Positions 57,919 to 64,000 of a stretch of 64,000 bases of DNA are shown one piece after another. Under the pieces are notes generated by a model. That model did no database searches and had not been told where the DNA came from. It saw only the letters and a program-made list of their open reading frames with translations. The position numbers and the translations under genes were made by a program. This DNA comes from Sphingobium fontiphilum. GTDB lineage: Bacteria > Pseudomonadota > Alphaproteobacteria > Sphingomonadales > Sphingomonadaceae. Position 1 is the first letter of the stretch; each line of letters starts with the position of its first letter. The stretch covers positions 434,001 to 498,000 of the forward strand of contig NZ_JACIEB010000002.1 in assembly GCF_014196635.1 (NCBI RefSeq), read 5' to 3'.

Positions 57919-57995
57919 GCACCCATAGCTCAGCAGGATAGAGCATCAGATTCCTAATCTGGGGGCCACTGGTTCGAATCCAGTTGGGTGCACCA
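57919..57995 (+). tRNA. tRNA-Arg (anticodon CCU)
   Basis: The 77-base gene folds normally: acceptor GCACCCA/TGGGTGC, D-arm GCTC/GAGC, anticodon stem TCAGA/TCTGG with loop TTCCTAA (anticodon CCT, reading AGG), T-arm ACTGGTTCGAATCCAGT, encoded CCA. tRNA-Arg genes are frequent integration sites, and a transposase fragment lies just downstream. Confidence 0.97.
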
Positions 57996-58071
57996 TCTCC
58001 TCCCTTCCCCCCGACAAGTCGGATAAAAGCGCGAAGGGAGAGGATGTTAGCACAAGGTCTCGACGGAGAGT

Positions 58072-58200
58072 CTCCATCGTCTGGGTGTTGCGGTGAACTG
58101 GCTGGACGGCGACTTTGCCGCCGATGCCCCTAGCCGTAAATGGGCGGGCGACATTACCTATGTCTGGAGGTCAGAGGGCTGGCTCTCCCTTGCCGTCATC
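58072..58200 (+). pseudogene. Fragment of an IS3-type transposase (OrfB)
   Basis: In one frame this short stretch reads LHRLGVAVNWLDGDFAADAP followed by SRKWAGDITYVWRSEGWLSLAVI. It matches the start of the rve integrase domain of IS3-family OrfB proteins, including the W-x-x-DITYV strand that holds the first catalytic Asp and the EGWLxLAV continuation. A stop codon at 58048 lies upstream, and the match stops where the histidine-kinase gene ends (58199). Only about 43 codons remain, so it is a dead remnant. The bases between it and the tRNA contain only a GAAGGGAG/CTCCCTTC dyad. Confidence 0.75.
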
Positions 58201-60595
58201 ATTTGCCCAGACGATCCAGGCCGGTCTGCATAATGCGGATACGACGATGGCGAGGCGCAGCAAGCAACGTCTTTTCCAAGTATCTGGCTTCCTCTCCCGA
58301 TCTTCCATCGCCGAAATGGCCAGCGACCCCAGCAAATTTGTGCAGTTCTTCGGCGAGTTTGATAATGTCGGGATCTGTTGCCTCACCCTGCTCAATCATC
58401 GCATTAATCAGCCTGAGCACCGCGGCCCTTCGGTCGACATAGCGGCCATGTAGAGAGGCGTTGGGCGACGATCGGGCTTGCGCGGGCGCGGATTTAGCAG
58501 CCGGTACAAATTTGGTTATGGCGGCCTTGAGCGCGTCTATCCGCACCGGTTTTCCAATATGGTCCTGCATACCGCTAGCCAGGCAGATGGCGGCATCTTC
58601 GGGATAAGCATTTGCGGTGAGCGCAACGATCGGCAGCGTTTCGGCATCATAGCCAAGCTGCCGCAACTGTCGGGTGGCGTCGAGCCCGCTCAAACCCGGC
58701 ATTTGCACATCCATCAGCACGAGATCGAACGGTTTGCCCTGGTCTGCGGCGCTTTTGACCATCTCAATCACGCTATGGCCGTCAGAGGCAACTTTCGGGA
58801 CCATTCCGACCTGCTGCGCCATCGCGACCATGAGCACCCGATTGATGTCATGGTCCTCTGCAATCAGGACGCGAAGTGGATTGGACGCTCCAACTGCGCG
58901 CCGATCGGCTTCATCATTATCCAACGGAGGCGCAAAATCGCTGAATATGGTTTCCACTTCCAGAGGCAGCGAAACTGTAAAGGTTGCGCCCTTGCCGACG
59001 GTGCTTTCCACATCGATGCTGCCGCCCATGAGCTTGACCAGCTCGCTGCTGATCGACAAACCCAATCCGGTCCCGCCAAATGATTGTGCGATCGAAGGGT
59101 CTGCCTGGTCAAACTGCTCGAATATTGCATCGAGTCGGTCAGGTGCGATGCCGACGCCGGTATCAGCCACTTCCAGCACCAACCGCCTGGAATCATGCCT
59201 GGTTTCCATGCGCGCTCTCAGGGTCACCGATCCTTCGGGCGTGAACTTTACGGCATTGTCCAAAAGATTGAGCACGATCTGACGAACCCGTAACGGGTCG
59301 CCCTTGATCAGTTGCGGAAGCGTAGGGTCGATGTTCAACCGCAAATCGACATTCTTGGATCGCGCGATCGGCTCGATGAGGCTGGTGCATAGCCGCAGCT
59401 TCTTTCGAATATCCACTTGGCTGTCGGCTATGTCCATCCGGCCCGCCCCGATTTTCGAAATGTCGAGAATGTGGTTGAGCAATGTCATCATCGCCTTGCC
59501 GGAATCGGCTATCAGTTCGGCATAGCCCCTCTGCCTGGGCGTCAGGTCGCTGGCCAGCAGCAGGTCGGTAAAACCGATCACGCCGTTCATCGGCGTCCGG
59601 ATCTCATGGCTCATATTCGCCAGGAATCGCGATTTGGCTTGCACCGCCGCGTCCGCCTTGCGCTTTTCTTCGATCAGTTCGAGCTGCATCTGGTGTCGGG
59701 CGGTTATATCCTGGAAAACACCGACGAGCGCGACCGGAACGCCATCCTTTTTCTCGAGCGCGCCCATGGCCCGGACCCGCAGAGATTGCCCCGATGCGTT
59801 GATGAATTCGGTTTCGATGTCGTACGGCTCTCCCGTCGCTATAGTGTTGTCGATGCACGCCTTCATCAGCGCGCGGGCATGGGGTGGGTAAAAATCCAGC
59901 GCGGTATGAAGCGGAATTCCCTCGCTCACCGGCACGCCATGAATGGCATATGTCTGTTCCGACCAGTAAGCGGTATTGTCGCGCAGTGACAGCCGCCATG
60001 ACCCCATATTCGCCAGCTTTTCGGCATCACGGAACTGGCGGTGTGTCGTCTCCAACGCCTCCAGCGCCTGCGCGCGCTCAGCCGCAAGCTCGATGCTGTT
60101 CTGGGAAGAGCGCCGCGCCTCAAGCAGCGCCTCTACGACCTTCGCCAAATCGCGCAGGGTCGCGACATCGTCGTCGTCCATGCGCCTGGGCTTGTCGTCG
60201 ATCACGCATAGCGTACCGACCGGCAAACGCCTGTCGGTCCTGCCACAGACGATGTGGACGGGCACGCCGGCATAGAAGCGAACATGAGGCGGTCCGGAGA
60301 CGACCGGATTGAGGGCAAAGCCGGGATCCGCCTTTGCGTCGGGTATGATCAGGATATCGTTTGCGGCGATTGTGTGGCCGCAAAAGCCGATTTCGCGCGG
60401 GGTCTGATCGATGTCTATGCCGGATCGCGCCTTGAACCATTGACGCTTTTCGCCGACCAGCGAAATGAGTGCAATTTTCGTCCTGAGCAGCCGTTGGGCG
60501 GCGCTGACAATGGCGTCATATTCGGGCTCCCGGCCGCTGTCCATCACACCGGTCTGCGCCAGCGCATCCAGGCGCTCTTTCTCACTGTAGATCAT
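58199..60595 (-). CDS. Hybrid sensor histidine kinase (GAF-PAS-HisKA-HATPase-REC-Hpt)
   Basis: The 798-residue protein has no obvious membrane helix and is probably cytoplasmic. Domains in order: GAF (about 10-155), coiled coil (about 160-200), PAS (about 205-310), HisKA with the phospho-His in MSHEIRTPMNGVIGF, HATPase_c (LLDNAVKFTPEG, DTGVGIAPDRL, GGTGLGLSIS), a receiver with the phospho-Asp in DLVLMDVQMPGLSGLD, and an Hpt-like end with His in LHKFAGVAGHFGDG. This is a complete phosphorelay in one chain. The start MIYSEKERLD is favoured. It is divergent from a response regulator, a likely partner. The gene seems less GC-rich than the core genes. Confidence 0.9.
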   Translation of the reverse strand: MIYSEKERLDALAQTGVMDSGREPEYDAIVSAAQRLLRTKIALISLVGEKRQWFKARSGIDIDQTPREIGFCGHTIAANDILIIPDAKADPGFALNPVVSGPPHVRFYAGVPVHIVCGRTDRRLPVGTLCVIDDKPRRMDDDDVATLRDLAKVVEALLEARRSSQNSIELAAERAQALEALETTHRQFRDAEKLANMGSWRLSLRDNTAYWSEQTYAIHGVPVSEGIPLHTALDFYPPHARALMKACIDNTIATGEPYDIETEFINASGQSLRVRAMGALEKKDGVPVALVGVFQDITARHQMQLELIEEKRKADAAVQAKSRFLANMSHEIRTPMNGVIGFTDLLLASDLTPRQRGYAELIADSGKAMMTLLNHILDISKIGAGRMDIADSQVDIRKKLRLCTSLIEPIARSKNVDLRLNIDPTLPQLIKGDPLRVRQIVLNLLDNAVKFTPEGSVTLRARMETRHDSRRLVLEVADTGVGIAPDRLDAIFEQFDQADPSIAQSFGGTGLGLSISSELVKLMGGSIDVESTVGKGATFTVSLPLEVETIFSDFAPPLDNDEADRRAVGASNPLRVLIAEDHDINRVLMVAMAQQVGMVPKVASDGHSVIEMVKSAADQGKPFDLVLMDVQMPGLSGLDATRQLRQLGYDAETLPIVALTANAYPEDAAICLASGMQDHIGKPVRIDALKAAITKFVPAAKSAPAQARSSPNASLHGRYVDRRAAVLRLINAMIEQGEATDPDIIKLAEELHKFAGVAGHFGDGRSGEEARYLEKTLLAAPRHRRIRIMQTGLDRLGK

Positions 60596-60752
60596 GGCCG
60601 CCCCCCTACCCGCTCCATCATCCACAGAGCGAGATCCGTCATTGGCCACTGTCGTTACCCGATTGTGATGCCCGCGCAATGGGCGCGGCTGTTCCCATTC
60701 CTATAGGACAGGCCAAATGATCGTTGAAACCGCAAGACCGCGCCGCTAACGA

Positions 60753-60769
60753 ATATCCAAACTGGATAT
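60753..60769. promoter_or_regulatory. 17-base palindrome between kinase and regulator
   Basis: A perfect 7-3-7 inverted repeat, ATATCCA-AAC-TGGATAT, lies in the 256-base divergent spacer, 83 bases before the response-regulator start. A TATAAA string overlaps its right edge and could be a -10 element of that gene. A shorter palindrome, TCCTATAGGA, lies near 60700. A dimeric regulator could bind here; which one is unknown. Confidence 0.45.
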
Positions 60770-60851
60770 AAAATCGAGGGGCGCAATCCGAACCAAAAGG
60801 CGGGCAGTCCAGTGCCTGAGACCTTAGTTCGTTCCGAGGATTCAGCACGGC

Positions 60852-61469
60852 ATGCCATCTGTCTATATCGTTGATGATGATGATATTTCCCGCGACTGGT
60901 TTTACGAAGCGCTTGCTTTCCTGCCTGCCGTCAACGTCGTGACGTTCCCGTCGGGAGAATCTTTCCTCGCTGCCCGCCCCGACATCCAGCCCGGCGTCGT
61001 TCTGCTCGACCTGCGGATGCCGACCATGTCGGGGCTGGATACGATGGCGCAATATGGCGAAGACTTGGGCAAGTTTCCCACGATCGTGATGTCCGCTGCG
61101 GGCGACATCGGCAACGCGGTGCGCGCCATGCAGTTGGGCGCGATGGATTTCATCGAAAAGCCGTGCCCGCCACCAAGCCTCTATGAAAAGATCAGACCGG
61201 CATTTGCCCGGCTGGAAGAGCGTCAACGCCTGGAGGACATGCAGACCGACAGCGCCACGCGCTTCTCTCAACTCAGCGCACGGGAAGCCGAGGTGCTCAA
61301 ACTGTTGATCGACGGTCAGGCAAACCGGGCTATTGCCGACAAGCTGAGACTGAGCGTCCGCACGGTGGAGGTGTATCGCGGCAAGCTGATGATGAAGCTC
61401 GGCGTGAACAGCCTGCCCGAAGCGATAAAGCTCGCCTACGCCAGCGGATTCGTCGAATTGGCGATGTAA
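60852..61469 (+). CDS. FixJ/LuxR-type response regulator
   Basis: The 205 residues have a receiver domain (VYIVDDDDISRDWFYEAL, phospho-Asp53 in VLLDLRMPTMSG, the Lys in FIEKPCP) and a C-terminal LuxR-type helix-turn-helix (LSAREAEVLKLLIDGQANRAIADKLRLSVRTVEVYRGKLMMKLGV). It is a DNA-binding regulator of the NarL/FixJ class. It is divergent from the hybrid kinase and only 94 bases before the first DUF4402 gene on the same strand, so it may control that locus. Confidence 0.92.
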   Translation: MPSVYIVDDDDISRDWFYEALAFLPAVNVVTFPSGESFLAARPDIQPGVVLLDLRMPTMSGLDTMAQYGEDLGKFPTIVMSAAGDIGNAVRAMQLGAMDFIEKPCPPPSLYEKIRPAFARLEERQRLEDMQTDSATRFSQLSAREAEVLKLLIDGQANRAIADKLRLSVRTVEVYRGKLMMKLGVNSLPEAIKLAYASGFVELAM

Positions 61470-61500
61470 GCGGTCACGCCGTGCGATGGCCGATTCAGGG

Positions 61501-61515
61501 TTAACCCGGAATTAA
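61501..61515 (+). promoter_or_regulatory. CtrA-type site before the DUF4402 genes
   Basis: TTAA-CCCGGAA-TTAA is a perfect match to the CtrA consensus TTAA-N7-TTAA of alphaproteobacteria. It lies 49-63 bases upstream of the first DUF4402 start, with a TATAAG at 61551 that may be a -10 element. CtrA often controls surface and motility genes in this class. A chance match is possible. Confidence 0.5.
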
Positions 61516-61563
61516 GCCATTCCCCTTACGTATTACTACGACACTGAAACTATAAGTCAGGTC

Positions 61564-62073
61564 ATGGAAAAAGGCCGGATCATCTTGCACCCCTTGATGA
61601 CGGCTCTGTTCCTGGCCGTGTCGTTCCCGCTTTCCAGCAGCGCGAACGCCCAGGCACGGCCAAATTTTCAAGCCACCGCGTCGGTGGTGATAATGAGGAC
61701 GCTGTCGGCGCAGCAGGCAAGCGTGCTGCGCTTCGGGCGCGTGATGCCGTCGGCCGGCGGTGGTGCGGTGACAATCTTTACCGACGGGCACATTGCCTGT
61801 TCGGGCATGAGGTTGTGCGATGCGCAGGCGGCCCCGGCGCATTTCGTCGTGACCGGATCTGATACACTCGTGGCGGTCTCGGTGCCCGACGAGGTGGTTC
61901 TGGTCGGCCCCGGCGGCGATTCGCTTCGGTTGACGCCCTCGCTGTCGACGAGTCAGATCGCGCTTTCAGACGGTCAAGAAACGGTGACCATAGGCGGCAC
62001 ATTGGCGATCGGCGCGGATCAGTCCTTAGGTTCCTATGCCGGCCAGTATGAAATAAAGTTTGAGTATCAATGA
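61564..62073 (+). CDS. Secreted DUF4402 protein 1 (pilin-like)
   Basis: The 169-residue protein has a signal peptide (about 1-31, ending SANAQA) and one DUF4402 beta-domain. Features shared with the next three genes: an early strand with LRFGRVM, a Cys pair (ACSGMRLCD, C-x5-C), and a C-terminal repeat-like end GSYAGQYEIKFEYQ. The last residues put Tyr in the penultimate position, as in chaperone-usher pilins. It is the most divergent of the four except gene 4. No membrane anchor is visible. Confidence 0.8.
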   Translation: MEKGRIILHPLMTALFLAVSFPLSSSANAQARPNFQATASVVIMRTLSAQQASVLRFGRVMPSAGGGAVTIFTDGHIACSGMRLCDAQAAPAHFVVTGSDTLVAVSVPDEVVLVGPGGDSLRLTPSLSTSQIALSDGQETVTIGGTLAIGADQSLGSYAGQYEIKFEYQ

Positions 62074-62151
62074 CTTATTGACGACAGGCGGGACCAGTCC
62101 GGCCTTTGTCGATGGTGAACGCGCCGTTAACCATGGCCGATAACCGTGAAT

Positions 62152-62208
62152 GCAGACTTGGAAGCCTAAAAGGCGTCGTCGGTCGCTGGAGACCGGCTCC
62201 AAATCTGC
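62152..62208 (+). promoter_or_regulatory. Structured RNA leader (three-way junction)
   Basis: P1 pairs 62152-62162 with 62198-62208 (GCAGAcTTGGA/TCCAAaTCTGC, one mismatch). P2 is GCC-TAAAA-GGC (62164-62174). P3 is GTCGGTC-GCTGGA-GACCGGC (62178-62197). The ribosome-binding site AAGGGG of DUF4402 gene 2 follows P1 within 5 bases. The shape is like a cis-regulatory RNA, but it matches no riboswitch that I can name, and GC-rich DNA forms such stems by chance. Confidence 0.35.
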
Positions 62209-62225
62209 TTCAAGGGGTGTGTCCA

Positions 62226-62726
62226 ATGAACAAGCTTATAGTAAAGGGCCTCGGCCTTGCCGGGATGGTGTCGGCTGCCGGCATGATCACGGCGCCTGCC
62301 CATGCAACGTCGGCGACGGGCGATGCAACCGTCAAGATCCTGCAGGCGATCACCGTCGCCAAATCGTCTGACCTCAATTTCGGCAAGGTGCTGGCATCGA
62401 GCACGGCATCGACCGTGGCGATCGCCGAAAGCGGCACGCGCACATGCGGTTCGGGCCTGTCCTGCTATGGCACGACCACCGCTGGCGCGTTCAACGTGAC
62501 CGGTTCGACCGGCGAAACCGTCTCCGTCGCCATCGACAATCCGACGATCACCCTGTCCGACGGCGGCGCCAACGCCATGACCGTTGCGCTCAACACGTCG
62601 ACCAGTTCGATGACGCTGGCTGGCGGAACGGGCAGCTTCAAGATCGCGGGAACTTTGAATGTCGGCGCAAACCAGGCGGCCGGCACCTATGCCGGTCAAT
62701 ATTCGGTCTCGGTCAATTATCAGTAA
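62226..62726 (+). CDS. Secreted DUF4402 protein 2 (pilin-like)
   Basis: The 166-residue protein has a signal peptide (MNKLIVKGLGLAGMVSAAGM, then a likely AHA cleavage site) and a DUF4402 domain: ATVKILQAITVAKSSDLNFG, Cys pair TCGSGLSCYG, central NPTITLSDGGANAM, and the end NQAAGTYAGQYSVSVNYQ. It is close to gene 3 along the full length, pointing to a recent duplication. Ribosome-binding site AAGGGG sits just after the structured leader. It could be the main subunit of a surface fibre; that is inference. Confidence 0.83.
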   Translation: MNKLIVKGLGLAGMVSAAGMITAPAHATSATGDATVKILQAITVAKSSDLNFGKVLASSTASTVAIAESGTRTCGSGLSCYGTTTAGAFNVTGSTGETVSVAIDNPTITLSDGGANAMTVALNTSTSSMTLAGGTGSFKIAGTLNVGANQAAGTYAGQYSVSVNYQ

Positions 62727-62740
62727 GTGACAGGGCTGTT

Positions 62741-62774
62741 CGAACCGGGCCACCTTGGGCGGTGGTCCGGTTCG
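62741..62774 (+). terminator. Hairpin between DUF4402 genes 2 and 3
   Basis: A 14-pair stem with one G-U pair (CGAACCGGGCCACC at 62741-62754 and GGTGGTCCGGTTCG at 62761-62774) and a 6-base loop lies 15 bases after the gene 2 stop. No T-run follows. It may lower expression of the genes after gene 2, as is common in pilus operons. Confidence 0.55.
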
Positions 62775-62846
62775 GTCATTGGCGACATATCGCCGCGTTA
62801 AGACCGCCTTTACCATCTTTTGGCACCTGCGTTGCGGGGGCCGACG

Positions 62847-63377
62847 ATGAAGCGCGCGATTTTCCTGTTATGTGCATTCCTGGCGGCCGGTCTGGCCGCG
62901 ATGCCGGCCATTGCAGGCGATGAAGATCACGACCCTGTGTCGAGCAGCCGCCGAAGCGACGCCCGCCGGGGCGAAGCCACCGTCCAGATCCTGCGGTCGG
63001 TCGCCGTAACCAAAACCGCCAATCTCAATTTCGGCGCCTTGTTCGCGTCCGCCCGCGCCTCGACAGTGCGTGTGCGCACCAACGGCGCCCGGGTCTGCGG
63101 ACCAGGCCTGAACTGCCTCGGCACCGCCAGCGCGGGCGCCTTTGCTATCGCCGGCATTCCAGGCGAAAGCGTCTCGGTCTCGATCGACGATCCCACCGTG
63201 ACGTTGTCGGACGGCGCCTCGCATGCCATGCCGGTAACGCTCTCGGTCTCTGCGCGCCATCTGACGCTGGCCGGGGGCAATGCTACGGTCAGGATCGGCG
63301 GCTTGCTCAAGGTGGCGGCAAACCAGCCGGCCGGTGTCTATTCCGGTCAATATTCCATATCGGTCCACTACCAATGA
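62847..63377 (+). CDS. Secreted DUF4402 protein 3 (pilin-like)
   Basis: The 176-residue protein (from MKRAIFLLC) has a signal peptide ending near AIAG, a short charged linker (DEDHDPVSSSRRSDARRG), and the DUF4402 domain: ATVQILRSVAVTKTANLNFG, Cys pair VCGPGLNCLG, DPTVTLSDGASHAMPV, and the end NQPAGVYSGQYSISVHYQ. It aligns with gene 2 almost without gaps apart from the linker. It overlaps gene 4 by four bases (ATGA), so the two are translationally coupled. An ATG nine codons upstream is a less likely start. Confidence 0.82.
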   Translation: MKRAIFLLCAFLAAGLAAMPAIAGDEDHDPVSSSRRSDARRGEATVQILRSVAVTKTANLNFGALFASARASTVRVRTNGARVCGPGLNCLGTASAGAFAIAGIPGESVSVSIDDPTVTLSDGASHAMPVTLSVSARHLTLAGGNATVRIGGLLKVAANQPAGVYSGQYSISVHYQ

Positions 63378-63850
63378 GCCAGCCCGGCAGCACGCGCCTG
63401 TTGCTGCGCCTGGCCATGCTCACCCTGCTCGTCAGCACAGCGAGTTCGGCTTGGGCCGCCAACCCGCACAACCGCCCGGCTATCGATGAAATTCGCAGCA
63501 TCAGCTTCGGCGTCATCGCGGCGAGCAGCGCCAGTGGAACGGCGACCCTCAGTCCGTCCGGTTCCCTCACCTGCATGGGGATACGCTGCCTGGGCGGCGC
63601 CAGTCCGGGCCTGTTCGCGATCACCGGCGCCAAGGATTATGTCGTCGCGATATTGCTGTCGCCCGCCCGGCTGCGCACGGCCCGGGGGGCCACGCTCGAC
63701 GTCCAGCTTACGCCTTCGCAGAACATCATGGTGCTGCGCCCTGGCAATGCCAAAAACGCCTTCTCGGTCGGCGGCGCCCTGACAGTGAGCAGCAACCAGG
63801 CCGAGGGCAGCTATGAAGGCAGCTATCTGGTCAGCGTCGAATATCAGTAG
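63374..63850 (+). CDS. Secreted DUF4402 protein 4 (pilin-like, divergent)
   Basis: The 158-residue protein has a signal peptide (about 1-28, cleavage near AWA) and a shortened DUF4402-like domain: RSISFGVIAASSASG, Cys pair TCMGIRCLG (C-x4-C, one residue closer than in the others), and the end NQAEGSYEGSYLVSVEYQ. The early strand seen in genes 1-3 is missing before RSISFG, so this could be a tip or base subunit instead of the repeating one. It is coupled to gene 3. Confidence 0.78.
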   Translation: MSQPGSTRLLLRLAMLTLLVSTASSAWAANPHNRPAIDEIRSISFGVIAASSASGTATLSPSGSLTCMGIRCLGGASPGLFAITGAKDYVVAILLSPARLRTARGATLDVQLTPSQNIMVLRPGNAKNAFSVGGALTVSSNQAEGSYEGSYLVSVEYQ

Positions 63851-63858
63851 CGCGGATC

Positions 63859-63881
63859 ATGGTTAGCGGGATGCTAACCAT
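63859..63881. promoter_or_regulatory. Perfect palindrome after DUF4402 gene 4
   Basis: ATGGTTAGC-GGGAT-GCTAACCAT is a perfect 9-5-9 inverted repeat, followed by TTTG. It lies 9 bases after the gene 4 stop and 67 bases before the next start. It may act as a weak terminator, or as an operator: its half-site TAACCAT resembles the CtrA half-site TTAACCAT. Confidence 0.45.
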
Positions 63882-63947
63882 TTGTCATGCACATGTCCCC
63901 CGCTCGGCACGCTGGAAACGACGCCGATCGATCAAGGGGTGACATAT

Positions 63948-64000
63948 ATGCTTCGGAGATTTCTGAAGGCGGCTGCGGCTGCCTGCTGTGCGGCCATGGT
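63948..64000 (+). CDS. Start of an exported protein (cut by window edge)
   Basis: Only 17 codons are visible. They read MLRRFLKAAAAACCAAM, a basic start followed by an Ala-rich hydrophobic stretch, which is the beginning of a signal peptide. AAGGGGTGAC precedes the ATG. In loci with DUF4402 genes the next gene is often a PapD-like periplasmic chaperone, but nothing in these 53 bases proves it. Confidence 0.5.
   Translation, partial: MLRRFLKAAAAACCAAM

Noticed and set aside
58001..58050. GAAGGGAG/CTCCCTTC dyad after tRNA-Arg as a terminator or attachment site
   Set aside because: There is no T-run, and no second copy of the tRNA 3' end lies in the window, so neither role can be supported.
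62152..62208. Cyclic-di-GMP riboswitch in the DUF4402 leader
   Set aside because: The conserved GEMM core segments and the tetraloop-receptor elements are missing.

Overview
The window is a contiguous piece of an alphaproteobacterial chromosome, most likely from a sphingomonad (Sphingobium, Sphingomonas or a relative). This rests on high GC content, the gene order of the division and cell-wall cluster, the block argS / SPOR / nagZ / scpA / scpB / tatA / tatB / tatC, tandem DUF4402 genes, and short intergenic palindromes of the kind common in that group. Nearly all of it is ordinary, densely packed core genome.

Layout. 1-3200: glycine cleavage genes gcvT-gcvH (minus strand) behind a tandem glycine riboswitch, preceded by a dGTPase-like gene. 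3200-24230: a TPR/SPOR protein, then a complete division and cell-wall (dcw) cluster read leftward: mraZ, rsmH, ftsL, ftsI, murE, murF, mraY, murD, ftsW, murG, murC, murB, ddl, ftsQ, ftsA, ftsZ. Most junctions are 1-13 base overlaps. The only sizeable internal gaps are a palindromic repeat between murC and murB and an AT-rich leader before ftsZ. Phased GGG repeats upstream of mraZ look like MraZ binding sites. 24470-27420: a small membrane protein, cysteine synthase, a SleB-type hydrolase, a probable three-hairpin small RNA and an entericidin lipoprotein. 27450-33900: tatABC, scpAB, nagZ, a SPOR protein and argS. 34020-37200: a lipoprotein, then ispH-thrB-rnhA. 37210-41260: a MerC-like membrane protein behind a Zur-like operator, a serine/threonine dehydratase, and two tandem PLP aminotransferases that both carry twin-arginine export signals. 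41450-49130: ptsP, a RodZ-like protein, cpoB, tilS, a small membrane protein and ftsH. 49320-57890: tRNA-Leu, a GNAT-like protein, lptG/lptF, and a run of small housekeeping genes (DUF2141, lipid kinase, methyltransferase, comF, grxC, nitrilase family, DUF1178).

57900-64000 looks more accessory. A tRNA-Arg(CCU) is followed by a fragment of an IS3-type transposase, then a hybrid histidine kinase divergent from a FixJ/LuxR-type response regulator. Four tandem secreted DUF4402 proteins come next, and the start of a further exported protein is cut by the window edge. All four DUF4402 proteins have a short cysteine pair and end in Tyr-Gln, so the tyrosine is penultimate, as in chaperone-usher pilins. 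This suggests a surface fibre locus whose assembly genes may lie beyond the window. A perfect TTAA-N7-TTAA (CtrA-type) site and a compact three-way-junction RNA leader sit in front of the first two DUF4402 genes.

Best candidates for something not well described: the DUF4402 array with its regulators, the Tat-exported aminotransferase pair, the Zur-like box in front of a MerC-like gene, and the small RNA with C-rich loops.
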